A program made the position numbers and the translations under genes. Shown in pieces: positions 36,265 to 44,188 of a stretch of DNA of 44,460 nt (position 1 is its first letter; each line of letters opens with the position of its first letter). The notes under the pieces were generated by a model that saw only the letters and a program-made list of their open reading frames with translations, ran no database searches and was not told the origin of the DNA. The stretch is taken from the NCBI GenBank assembly GCA_036747295.1, contig DAIOCN010000020.1:1-44460 (forward strand), in the 5' to 3' direction. This DNA is from UBA4736 sp002404015. Lineage in GTDB: Bacteria > Chloroflexota > Dormibacteria > Dormibacterales > Dormibacteraceae.

Positions 36265-39200
36265 TTAGGCGGGGGCCGCGGGCTCGCGCTCGGCGGCAGC
36301 CTCGGACGGCGCGGCTTCGAGCGCCGGTGTGACCGGCGGCTGGACCACGGCCACCGGCATGATCTGCCGGAAACCCTCCAGGGCCAGCTCCCAGTCCGCC
36401 AGCAGCAGGGCCGCCCGCGGGCTGCCGGTGCGCCGCAGGTGCTCCTCCACCAGCCGCCGCAGCCCCTCAGCGTCCTCGGCCGGCACGTGGCGGGCGACCA
36501 CGCTGTCGACGTTCAGCTGTCTCCACTCGCGCACGTACGCGACGCCGCCCGTCATCCCGGCTCCGACATTCCAGCCGACCGGTCCCAGGGCCACCGCGAT
36601 GCCGCCCGTCATGTACTCGCAGAAGTGATCGCCGGCGCCCTCCAGCACGGCGACCGCGCCGGAGTTGCGTACACAGAACCGCTCGCCGGCGCGCCCGGCC
36701 AGGAACAGGGCGCCACCGGTCGCGCCGTACAGGCACGTGTTGCCGGCCAGGACCGGGTCCTCGGCGGCGTCATCGGGAAAGGGCTTGATCACGACAACGC
36801 CGCCGCCCATCCCTTTGCCGACGTAGTCGTTGGCCTCGCCCTCCAGGACCAGCTCCATGCCCTCGTCGCACCAGGCTCCGAAGCTCTGGCCGGCGCTGCC
36901 GGTGTAGTGGCGGCTCTCGCCGCGGAGGCCGGCGCCGACCGCCCGACAGGAGTTGTCGATCTTGCCGCTGGGCGGCGTGCCCCCGGGGACCTCGCCGTTG
37001 CGGGCCCACAGCCGGCGTCGGGGCGCAGCCGGGTCGGCTGGGGCTCGCAGCAGGAAGGAGGGGTCCAAGCCCGCGCAGTCGGCGACGGCTCGCAGCATCT
37101 CGACCCGGCCGACGACGTCGTCGATGCCGACGGCCCCGGCCAGTGCCAGGTACTGGCGGGCTTCCTCGGCGATCAGCGTCAGGTAGGTGACCACGTGCTC
37201 CGGCCGGCCGGTGAACTTGGCCCGCAGGTCCTCGTTCTGGGTCGCGATTCCGGTGGGGCACGTGTTCAGGTGGCACTGGCGGGCCATGTCGCAGCCCAGT
37301 GCGACCAGCACCCCGGTGCCAAAGCCGAACTCCTCGGCGCCCAGCATGGCGGCCACCACCACGTCGCGTCCGCTCTTCAGGCCGCCGTCCGTCCGCAGCG
37401 TGACGCGCTCGCGCAGGTTGTGCTCGACGAGCACCTGCTGGGTCTCGGCCAGGCCGAGCTCCCACGGCACACCGGCCGACTTGATCGAGGAGAGGGGGGA
37501 GGCGCCCGTGCCACCGTTGTGGCCGGAGATCAGGATGTAGTCGGCCCTCGCCTTGGCGACGCCGGCGGCGATGGTGCCGACGCCGGCCTCCGACACCAGC
37601 TTCACGCCCACCCGGGCTCGGGGGTTGATGGCCTTCAGGTCGTGGATGAGCTGCGCCAGGTCCTCGATCGAGTAGATGTCGTGGTGGGGCGGCGGGCTGA
37701 TCAGCTGCATCCCGGGCTGGGCGTGGCGCAGGCGGGCGATCAGGTTCGTCACCTTGATGGCGGGCAGCTGGCCGCCCTCGCCAGGCTTGGAGCCCTGGGC
37801 GATCTTGATCTCGAGCTCGTCGGCCCGCTTCAAGTAGGCCGGTGTGACCCCGAAGCGGGCCGAGGCGACCTGCTTGATGCGGTTGTCGCGCCGCGGCCCC
37901 TCCATGGTGTAGAAGTCGCCGTCCTCGCCTCCCTCGCCGGAGTTGGACCGGCCGCCCATCTGGTTCATGGCGACCGCCAGCGTCTCGTGGGCCTCCGGCG
38001 AGAGGGCGCCCAGCGACATGGCGGTCGAGATGAAGCGGGTCCGGATGGTCGCGGCCGGCTCGACGTCCGTGAGCGCGGTGGGAGCGGCCGCCGGCCGGAT
38101 CTCCAGCAGGTCCCTCAGATCCTGGGGCGGCCCCATCGTGGAGAGCTCGCGCCAGCGCGCGTACTCCTCCAGGTCGCCGGTCTGGGCCGCTTTCTGGGCC
38201 GCACGCACCGCGATCGGGTTGTAGGCGTGGAACTCGCCCGCCTTGCGGAAGCGCACCCGGCCGTGGTCCGTCAGAACGTCCTTGCCGGCCGGCTCCTCGT
38301 CCGCCTCCCAGGCGTAGGCGTGCCAGTCGGTGATCCTGGCCTCCAGGTCCGCGAAGGAAGCTCCCCCGATCCGGGAGGGCACCGCCGGCAGGCACAGCTC
38401 CATCACCTCGGCGCCGAGCCCGAGGACCTCGAAGACCTGAGCTCCGCAGTAGCTGGTGATGCAGGAGATGCCCATCTTGGCCATCACTTTCAGCAACCCG
38501 TAATCGAGCGCCTTGCGGTAATGGTGCTCGCTGTCCTCGCCCTCCTCCTCCACGGCCGCCGCCAGTGCCAGGTAGGGGTGCAACGCGCTGGCGCCCGCGC
38601 TGATCAGGCAGGCCATGTCGTGGACGTCGATGGCGTCGCCGGCCAGCGCCACCACGTCCTTCTGCAGGCGCTGCCCGGCCTCGAGCAGACGCTCGTGCAC
38701 CGCGCCCACCGCCAGCACCATCGGCACCGGCCGCCGGTGGCGGCCCGCGCTACGGTCGCTCAGCACGACGATGCCGGGCGGCGCCTGCTGGGCCTCGGCG
38801 CAGAGCCGCTCCAGCGCGCCGCGGAGCGTTTCGCCGGCGCCGAATGAGGCCTCGAGCACCGTGGCAGACTCGAGCACGCGGGTCAGCTCGCCGGCCCCCA
38901 GGATGGGCGACTGGAGCTCCAGAAGCGGGTGCTCGCTGGCGACCGTGGCCGGATGCAGGTGGCGGCGCAGCTCGGCCTTGGCGTCACCCTCAGGTCCCAG
39001 TGTGGAGCCGCGAGCGCCCAGCATCACCCGCAGCGACATGACCGACTTCTCGCGCAGCGAGTCGATGGCCGGGTTGGTGACCTGGGCGAAGCGCTGCCGT
39101 AGGTGGTTGTACAGCCGCCGCGGCGTGCGGCCCAGGGGGGCGATCGGGATGTCGTCGCCCATCGAGTAGTTGGGCTCGAGCCCGCTCTCCGCCATCGCCT

Positions 39201-40557
39201 GGACCACCATCCGGATGTCTTCGGCGCCCCAGCCGTGCATGCGCTGGAGGCGGGCGGTGTGGGCGGGCACCTCGGCGTCCAGGTGGCGCTTCTCGACCGG
39301 CACCAGGACCCGGTCTGCGAGCAGGCCATAGTCGTTTCTCGACGCAACCCGCTCCTTGGCCTCCTGGTCGTGGAGCAGCGAGCCGTCGCGAACGTCCACC
39401 AGCAGCAGCTGGCCGGGGCCGAGGCGGCCCCGCTCGACGACCGTCGAGGGCTCCAGCGGCACCACGCCTGCCTCGGAGGCCGCCACCACGAGGCCATCCG
39501 AGCTCACCTGGTAGCGGATCGGCCGCAGGCCGTTGCGGTCCAGCGCCACGCCGGCGACCAGGCCGTCCGAGAACGCAAGCGCGGCGGGGCCGTCCCAGGG
39601 CTCGAAGCGCGTGGACTGGTAGCGGTAGAAGTCGCGCACGGCGGGGGCCATGTCGCCGCGGCCCTCCCAGGCGTCTGGGACCAGGGTCATCAGCGCCTCG
39701 GCCGGATCGAAGCCGCGCCTGACCAGGAGCTCGAGCACGTTGTCGAGGGCCGAGGAGTCCGAGCCCTCCGCCCAGACCACGGGCCGCAGGTCCGCCACCA
39801 GCTCCGCCTCGCGAGCCCGCATCCAGGCCCGGTTGCCGGTGACCGTGTTGATCTCCCCGTTGTGAGCCAGCAGCCGGAAGGGCTGGGCGTTGCGCCAGTC
39901 AGGGAGGGTGTTCGTCGAGTAGCGCTGATGGAAGACCGCGATCTGGCTCTCGCAGGCCTGGTCTCCGAGGTCGAGGTAGAAGTCGGCCAGGTGCGTGCCC
40001 GCCATCAGGCCCTTGTAGACGACGGTCCGGCAGGAGGCAGAGGGCACGTACATGCGGACGCCCTGCTTCTCGGCACTCCGCTCGGCGCGGCGGCGCGCGG
40101 TGTAGAGCAGGTCCTCCCATTCGTCGTCCGCAACCTCCGGCCGGGTGATGACCGCGTGCCAGATGGCCGGCATGCTCTCCCGCGCCTTGGCGCCCAGCGA
40201 GTCGGGGTCGAGCGGCACCCGGCGCCAGTCCGCGACCCCCATCCCGCAGGTCGCCAGGGCGGCGGCCAGCACCTCTCGCGCCCGCCCATCCCACTCGAAC
40301 AGGGCCGCCACGGCGGTGTGGGGGCCGAAGATCCGGCGCGGGATCTGGATCAGGAGGCCGGCACCGTCGCCGCTCTTGCCGTCGGCGTCCAGGCCGCCCC
40401 GGTGGGCGAGCCGGGCCAGGGCGGTCACGCCGAGCTCGACCACCCGGTGGCTGGCGGCGGCGTCAGGCGTGGCTACGAAGCCCATGCCGCAGGCGGCACG
40501 GAACGCCGGAACAGTCCCCGGCCAGGCGGCGCGCGGAAGGACACGCGGGCGAGGCAC
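36265..40557 (-). CDS. gltB: Glutamate synthase large subunit
   Basis: GltB transfers the amide of glutamine to 2-oxoglutarate, with FMN and a [3Fe-4S] cluster. The 1430-residue product has the class II amidotransferase domain with catalytic Cys23 in AACGMGFVA (exposed after propeptide removal), LAHRGGLDADGKSGDGAG, HQRYSTNT and NTVTGNRAWM; a central domain; the FMN domain with GANSGEGGED-like NSGEGGEDGDF, KPGEGGQLPAIKV and SGHNGGTGASP; the cluster cysteines in CDMARQCHLNTCPTGIATQ (about 1085-1100); and the C-terminal GXGXG domain (GEANDYVGKGMGGGVVVIKP). The length is slightly under the usual 1500. No gltD (small subunit) is next to it. GTG 40557 is 7 bases after TAGTCT (40570-40565). Confidence 0.96.
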   Translation of the reverse strand: MPRPRVLPRAAWPGTVPAFRAACGMGFVATPDAAASHRVVELGVTALARLAHRGGLDADGKSGDGAGLLIQIPRRIFGPHTAVAALFEWDGRAREVLAAALATCGMGVADWRRVPLDPDSLGAKARESMPAIWHAVITRPEVADDEWEDLLYTARRRAERSAEKQGVRMYVPSASCRTVVYKGLMAGTHLADFYLDLGDQACESQIAVFHQRYSTNTLPDWRNAQPFRLLAHNGEINTVTGNRAWMRAREAELVADLRPVVWAEGSDSSALDNVLELLVRRGFDPAEALMTLVPDAWEGRGDMAPAVRDFYRYQSTRFEPWDGPAALAFSDGLVAGVALDRNGLRPIRYQVSSDGLVVAASEAGVVPLEPSTVVERGRLGPGQLLLVDVRDGSLLHDQEAKERVASRNDYGLLADRVLVPVEKRHLDAEVPAHTARLQRMHGWGAEDIRMVVQAMAESGLEPNYSMGDDIPIAPLGRTPRRLYNHLRQRFAQVTNPAIDSLREKSVMSLRVMLGARGSTLGPEGDAKAELRRHLHPATVASEHPLLELQSPILGAGELTRVLESATVLEASFGAGETLRGALERLCAEAQQAPPGIVVLSDRSAGRHRRPVPMVLAVGAVHERLLEAGQRLQKDVVALAGDAIDVHDMACLISAGASALHPYLALAAAVEEEGEDSEHHYRKALDYGLLKVMAKMGISCITSYCGAQVFEVLGLGAEVMELCLPAVPSRIGGASFADLEARITDWHAYAWEADEEPAGKDVLTDHGRVRFRKAGEFHAYNPIAVRAAQKAAQTGDLEEYARWRELSTMGPPQDLRDLLEIRPAAAPTALTDVEPAATIRTRFISTAMSLGALSPEAHETLAVAMNQMGGRSNSGEGGEDGDFYTMEGPRRDNRIKQVASARFGVTPAYLKRADELEIKIAQGSKPGEGGQLPAIKVTNLIARLRHAQPGMQLISPPPHHDIYSIEDLAQLIHDLKAINPRARVGVKLVSEAGVGTIAAGVAKARADYILISGHNGGTGASPLSSIKSAGVPWELGLAETQQVLVEHNLRERVTLRTDGGLKSGRDVVVAAMLGAEEFGFGTGVLVALGCDMARQCHLNTCPTGIATQNEDLRAKFTGRPEHVVTYLTLIAEEARQYLALAGAVGIDDVVGRVEMLRAVADCAGLDPSFLLRAPADPAAPRRRLWARNGEVPGGTPPSGKIDNSCRAVGAGLRGESRHYTGSAGQSFGAWCDEGMELVLEGEANDYVGKGMGGGVVVIKPFPDDAAEDPVLAGNTCLYGATGGALFLAGRAGERFCVRNSGAVAVLEGAGDHFCEYMTGGIAVALGPVGWNVGAGMTGGVAYVREWRQLNVDSVVARHVPAEDAEGLRRLVEEHLRRTGSPRAALLLADWELALEGFRQIMPVAVVQPPVTPALEAAPSEAAAEREPAAPA

Positions 40558-40635
40558 GACGTGAAGACTAACTGCGAGCCGGCGAACAGCCTAGTTGATA
40601 GAGACTAAAAACCAGCCCGATCTATCGTTTGCAGC
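40558..40635 (-). promoter_or_regulatory. gltB promoter region
   Basis: Minus strand: TAGTCT (40570-40565) is followed by 7 bases and the GTG of gltB. Upstream, arms GATAGA and TCTATC (about 40625-40599) form a 6-bp inverted repeat around an 18-base spacer, which could be an operator. A second TTAGTCT occurs about 40 bases earlier. Confidence 0.5.
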
Positions 40636-42360
40636 TCACAACCCCAAAAGCGCATGCACGCGCAGCGCGACGGCGAGGTTGAGACGGGTCTCGGGGTCCT
40701 CCAGCTCCACGCCCGAGATCTCCCGGACCCGGTCCAGCCGGTACCGCAGCGTGTTCGGGTGGATGCCCAGGCGGCGCGCGGCCTCCTGCTGCTCGCCGGT
40801 CTCCAGGTAGGCCTTCAGGGTTTCCAGGAGGGCGCCGCCGCGGGCCTGGTCGTGCTCCGCCAGGGCGCCCAGGTGGCGGTGGGAGAACTCGACCAGGCGC
40901 TCGTCGTTCACGGCCGCCAGGAGCCCGGTCAGCCCCAGCTCGGGCACCGCCACCACCTGGCTCCAGCGCTTGAAGCGGGCCAGAGTGTCCAGCACCGCGC
41001 GGACCTCCCGGTGCGCGCCTGCCACGCCCGCCGGGGCTTCCACGGCCGCGCTGACACCGACCGAGACCGTGAAGCCGGGCTTCCAGTCGCTGATCCCCTC
41101 CCGGATCTGGACGCCCAGGCCCTGGACCCGCGCCGGCTGGCCGTCCGGCTCGAGGCCGATCGGGAGCAGCGCCAGCACGCTGTCCGAGCGGGCATGCGTC
41201 AGAGCCCGGGGGTAGCTGGCCCTGACGGCGCCGTTCACCCGGCGCAGGAACTCCCTCTTCAAGGCCTGGATGGCGTCCTCGCTGATCTGGCGAGCCCGCA
41301 GGTAGCCGCGAAAGTCGTCGATGTCCACCACCATCAGCACGTGGCTACCCGCCAACGGGTAGCCGACGTGGCGCGCGCGGCGCTGGGCGGCGTTCTCATC
41401 CCCGTAGGTGGCCTGCACCAGGTCGTCCAGGTACTCGCCTCGCACGTGCTGCTCGACCTCGGCCACCTCGCGCTCCTTGGTGAGCGCGAGGGCGACCACG
41501 ATCGCCGCCTGCTCGACGGCCATGAAGGCGAGCTCCTCGTTGTCGGCCGGCTGGTCGAGGATCGAGATGTAGCCGAGGATCGTGTTGGCGGCCGTGATCG
41601 GCGCGATGATCCGCTCCCGGTGCATCCCGACGTGGGGAAACGCGGGCACCCTGGTCGGGCCGCGGTGGGCATCGACCTCCCGCAGCATGCGCTGGACCTG
41701 GGGATCGAACAGGACCCGAGGCGGGGTGCCGTGGCGCGCGATCGTCTCCCGGCGGTGGGGATCGCCAGTGGCGCCGCCGGCGTGGGCCAGCAGGTGGAAG
41801 GAGGCGTCCTCGACGACGACCGCGCTGCCCAGCAGGTCGCCAAGGGTCTTGCAGATCTCGTTCACACCCTTGCCATCCAGCACGAGCTCGGTGAAGCGGC
41901 GGTGGATGTCCATGGAGCGTTTGAGCCGCGAGTGCTCGGCGTTGATGATCCGTTCCAGCAGCGGCTCCATCAGGTCGGTCCAGGTCACGTCGCCGTTCAG
42001 GCTGAAGAGGGGGATCGAAAGCCGGTCCGCCTCCTTGGCCATCTCGGGCGGGATCTCCTTGATGTAGCGCTCGGGTCGGACGACCAGGCCGGAACCGCCG
42101 GCGGCAGCCACCGCGCCCACCAGCTCCACCTGGGCCTCGAGGTCGTCCTTGATCGAGAAGGCGGTCGTGAGCAGGAGGTCGCCCGTGCGCAGCCGCTTGG
42201 CGGTTTCGGGCGTCTCCATCACGCGTACCCACTCGATGTGGCGGTCCAGGCCCTTGGCGCCCGCGATCAAAGTGGCTGCCGCGAAACCTCCGAAGGCCAT
42301 GGCCTCGCGGACCGTGGGCGCCGGGACCGGACGGGAGGGCGGCTCGATCTCAACCGACAC
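40636..42360 (-). CDS. PucR-family transcriptional regulator
   Basis: A 574-residue regulator. The N-terminal PucR domain (TVREAMAFGGFAAATLIAGAKGLDRHIEWVRVMETPETAKRLRTGDLLLTTAFSIKDD, about 15-135), a GAF-like middle part, a GGDEF-like region (LMVVDIDDFRGYLRARQ), and the C-terminal HTH_30 helix-turn-helix (LLETLKAYLETGEQQEAARRLGIHPNTLRYRLDRVREISG) are all recognisable. Founding members regulate purine catabolism; many sense nitrogen or amino acid signals. It is 78 bases upstream of gltB on the same strand, so nitrogen control of gltB is plausible. GTG 42360 lies 6 bases after GATAAT (42372-42367); the longer frame to 42594 reads as shadow. Confidence 0.9.
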   Translation of the reverse strand: MSVEIEPPSRPVPAPTVREAMAFGGFAAATLIAGAKGLDRHIEWVRVMETPETAKRLRTGDLLLTTAFSIKDDLEAQVELVGAVAAAGGSGLVVRPERYIKEIPPEMAKEADRLSIPLFSLNGDVTWTDLMEPLLERIINAEHSRLKRSMDIHRRFTELVLDGKGVNEICKTLGDLLGSAVVVEDASFHLLAHAGGATGDPHRRETIARHGTPPRVLFDPQVQRMLREVDAHRGPTRVPAFPHVGMHRERIIAPITAANTILGYISILDQPADNEELAFMAVEQAAIVVALALTKEREVAEVEQHVRGEYLDDLVQATYGDENAAQRRARHVGYPLAGSHVLMVVDIDDFRGYLRARQISEDAIQALKREFLRRVNGAVRASYPRALTHARSDSVLALLPIGLEPDGQPARVQGLGVQIREGISDWKPGFTVSVGVSAAVEAPAGVAGAHREVRAVLDTLARFKRWSQVVAVPELGLTGLLAAVNDERLVEFSHRHLGALAEHDQARGGALLETLKAYLETGEQQEAARRLGIHPNTLRYRLDRVREISGVELEDPETRLNLAVALRVHALLGL

Positions 42361-42366
42361 GAACCT

Positions 42367-42372
42367 ATTATC
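42367..42372 (-). promoter_or_regulatory. -10 element, leaderless pucR-like gene
   Basis: GATAAT on the minus strand, 6 bases before GTG 42360. Confidence 0.6.
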
Positions 42373-42447
42373 GGCTGTGCCTGGCCCCCAACGGCAACCG
42401 GGCCGGCCTTGTGCCCCTCCTACTATTGATCGCGGTCCGTGCAGCAG

Positions 42448-42453
42448 TAACCT
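42448..42453 (+). promoter_or_regulatory. Candidate -10 element of the zinc-ribbon gene
   Basis: TAACCT, 9 bases before ATG 42463. It is also the likely promoter for the leucine leader that overlaps the end of this gene. Confidence 0.4.
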
Positions 42454-42462
42454 ACTCAGGCT

Positions 42463-42636
42463 ATGAGCATCGACGACAGCCCTGTCTGCGCGCGCCACGA
42501 AGGCGATGTGGCGATGCGGCTGCGCAGCATGCACTCCGACAACATCGCTCCCGACCAGCTCTTGGGGCTGTTCGAGTGCCCCGAGTGCGGCCATGAGCGA
42601 CGGCTGCCGATCGACCTGCGGACCGAGGTGGCGTGA
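42463..42636 (+). CDS. Small zinc-ribbon-like protein
   Basis: A 57-residue protein of unknown function with C9-x2-H12 and C39-x2-C42 plus H44 (FECPECGHERRLPIDL), compatible with a single zinc-ribbon. Between the pairs is a helical stretch (AMRLRSMHSDNIAPDQLLGL). No membrane segment. Its TGA overlaps the GTG of a leucine-rich leader peptide (GTGA at 42633-42636), so the two are on one transcript. Codon use matches the neighbours, with third-position GC. Confidence 0.65.
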   Translation: MSIDDSPVCARHEGDVAMRLRSMHSDNIAPDQLLGLFECPECGHERRLPIDLRTEVA

Positions 42637-42710
42637 GCAACCGCGGCCTGCTTCTCAGCCTTCGAATCTCGAGGCTCCTCCTGGGAGGGGCGGGGTCGAG
42701 GCTGCGTTAG
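42633..42710 (+). CDS. Leucine-rich leader peptide
   Basis: A 25-codon ORF with 8 leucine codons: CTG CTT CTC at positions 6-8, CTT at 10, CTC CTC CTG at 15-17 and CTG at 24. The last leucine triplet lies directly before a G-rich segment (42683-42697) that can pair with the C-rich 5' side of the terminator. This is the layout of amino-acid attenuators such as those of leu and ilv operons. GTG start overlapping the zinc-ribbon stop. Confidence 0.7.
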   Translation: MSNRGLLLSLRISRLLLGGAGSRLR

Positions 42711-42766
42711 GAAAGCCGGCCGGGACCCCCGCCCCCCGCGAAAGGGAGGCGGGATTTTTCATTTTT
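42683..42766 (+). promoter_or_regulatory. Attenuator: antiterminator and terminator
   Basis: Segment 2, GGGAGGGGCGGGGTC (42683-42697, inside the leader peptide), is complementary to segment 3, GACCCCCGCCCCCC (42724-42737), with one bulged C. Segment 3 can instead pair with GGGAGGCGGG (42744-42753), followed by a T-rich run. The two structures exclude each other. A candidate 1:2 hairpin uses CTCGA (42668-42672) and TCGAG (42696-42700). Confidence 0.7.
42728..42766 (+). terminator. Intrinsic terminator of the leucine attenuator
   Basis: CCCGCC plus CCC (42728-42736) pairs with GGG, a bulged A and GGCGGG (42744-42753), followed by ATTTTTCATTTTT. Confidence 0.85.
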
Positions 42767-42783
42767 GGGGGTTATCAGGGGAG

Positions 42784-42951
42784 ATGGGAAACGACAACGA
42801 GACGATTGAGCAGGTGAGCGAGCGGTTCACGGAGCTGGACGACGCCGCCCGGCGTCGCGCCGCCGAGCGCAGCGCCGCGGGCGCCGACCCCCACGCGGCC
42901 TTCGCGCAGGAGTCCGTCATGCTCGCCATGGTCCGCGTCTACAACAACTGA
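42784..42951 (+). CDS. Small helical protein behind the attenuator
   Basis: A 55-residue ORF of unknown family, predicted mostly alpha-helical and charged (TIEQVSERFTELDDAARRRAAERSAAG, then HAAFAQESVMLAMVRVYN). GGGGAG abuts the ATG, too close for an ideal Shine-Dalgarno. It lies between the attenuator terminator and the DpgC-like gene (33-base gap), so it is the first gene to be affected by attenuation. It might be a small partner of the downstream enzyme. Confidence 0.55.
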   Translation: MGNDNETIEQVSERFTELDDAARRRAAERSAAGADPHAAFAQESVMLAMVRVYNN

Positions 42952-42968
42952 GCCGGAACCCCGAGCCG

Positions 42969-42974
42969 TAGCAT
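42969..42974 (+). promoter_or_regulatory. Possible -10 element of the DpgC-like gene
   Basis: TAGCAT, 10 bases before ATG 42985. If active, the enzyme gene is partly independent of the attenuator. Confidence 0.4.
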
Positions 42975-42984
42975 CATTGGGGCG

Positions 42985-44184
42985 ATGAGCGCCCCCGCCC
43001 GCGCGCTCGACACCCGGGAGGCCAGGGAGGCCTTCCTGCTTGAGAACGCGAAGTCGATCTACGAGGAGCTGACTGACAGCTACCGGAAGGCCATCCGTGT
43101 CGAGGAGCTCGTGTTCGAGGCAGCCGAGCGATACCCCGGCCTCCTTCCGAGCCGGCCCCAGATCGCCGCCGAGCGGGAGCGGCCGCAGGCCGAGAAAGAG
43201 GGCCTGGAGATCGACCAGGGCATCTTTCTGGCCCACGTGATGGCCTGCCGCAAGCCCGGCCTCCACCTCGTCCACGCGATGCTCCGGCCGAAGCCGGAGT
43301 CGGTCCGGCTGCTGCCGGAGTTCCGGCGCAACGGCCAGGCCGACCTGGGCCTGGCGACCGTGCGCCGCGAGGGCAGGGTCGGGATCGTCGAGCACCGCAA
43401 CCTGCGCTTCCTCAACGCCGAGGACGACGCCGCGACGGCCGCGCTGGAGACCGGCGTCGACCTCGTGCTCCTCGACCCCGAGATCGAGGTCGGGGTGCTC
43501 CGGGGCTCGGTGGTGGACCATCCTCGCTACGCCGGCCGCCGGGTCTTCAACGCGGGCATCAACCTGACGCACCTCTACCACGGCCAGATCTCGCACGTGA
43601 ACTTCATGGTGGCCAGGGAGCTGGGACTGCTCAGCAAGATCTACCGCGGCCACTGGACCTCCGACGACTTCGAGAGTGGCCTCGAAGGCACGGCCGAGAA
43701 GCCCTGGATCGCCGCCGTCGAGGCCTTCGCGATCGGCGGCGGCTGCCAGCTGCTGCTTGTGATGGACCGCGTCCTGGCCGAGCGGGGCGCTTACTTCAAC
43801 CTCCCGGCCCGCAAGGAGGGCATCATCCCGGGCGCCGCCAACCTGCGGCTGCCCCGGTTTGCCGGGGACCGGGTGACCCGGCAGGCGATCATGTTCGAGA
43901 AGCCGTTCCCGGCCGACAGCCCGGAGGGCGCGCTGCTCTGCGACGAGGTCGTCGAGGCCGGTGGGATGGACGAGGCGATCGCCCGCAACGCCGCCCAGCT
44001 CACGAGCTCGGGGCTGGTCAGCGCGGTGGCCAACCGGAAGGCGATCCGGATCGGCCAGGAACCGGTCGACGCTTACCGTGCCTACATGGCGATGTACGCG
44101 CGCGAGCAGGCCTACTGCCTGTACAGCCCGGCGCTCATCCGCAACCTCCAGGAGAACTGGAAGGCCCACGAGCGAAAGCTCTAG
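42985..44184 (+). CDS. DpgC-like enoyl-CoA hydratase-fold enzyme
   Basis: A 399-residue protein of the crotonase superfamily that resembles DpgC, the cofactor-free 3,5-dihydroxyphenylacetyl-CoA 1,2-dioxygenase of glycopeptide antibiotic biosynthesis. Shared features are the N-terminal helical domain (FLLENAKSIYEELTDSYRKAIRVEELVFEAAERYPGLLPS), KEGLEIDQGIFLAHVM, RFLNAEDDAATAALETGVDLVLLDPEIEVGVLRGSVVDHPRYAGRRVFNAGINLTHLYHGQI, AVEAFAIGGGCQLLLVMDRVLAERGAYFNLPARKEGIIPGAANLRLPRFAG. The oxyanion-hole glycine block and the ARKEGIIPGAANLRL segment are strongly conserved. No DpgA, DpgB or DpgD is nearby, so the true substrate is unknown. Confidence 0.87.
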   Translation: MSAPARALDTREAREAFLLENAKSIYEELTDSYRKAIRVEELVFEAAERYPGLLPSRPQIAAERERPQAEKEGLEIDQGIFLAHVMACRKPGLHLVHAMLRPKPESVRLLPEFRRNGQADLGLATVRREGRVGIVEHRNLRFLNAEDDAATAALETGVDLVLLDPEIEVGVLRGSVVDHPRYAGRRVFNAGINLTHLYHGQISHVNFMVARELGLLSKIYRGHWTSDDFESGLEGTAEKPWIAAVEAFAIGGGCQLLLVMDRVLAERGAYFNLPARKEGIIPGAANLRLPRFAGDRVTRQAIMFEKPFPADSPEGALLCDEVVEAGGMDEAIARNAAQLTSSGLVSAVANRKAIRIGQEPVDAYRAYMAMYAREQAYCLYSPALIRNLQENWKAHERKL

Positions 44185-44188
44185 CCGC

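Noticed and set aside
36265..40557. Long plus-strand ORFs opposite gltB (35596-38847, 39103-40608)
   Set aside because: They are antisense shadows of a well-conserved gene, typical of high-GC sequence, with no domain-like pattern of their own.
42506..42817. 103-residue ORF spanning the attenuator
   Set aside because: Cysteine/arginine/proline-rich shadow that crosses the zinc-ribbon gene, the leader and the terminator; the small overlapping genes and the RNA structures explain the region better.
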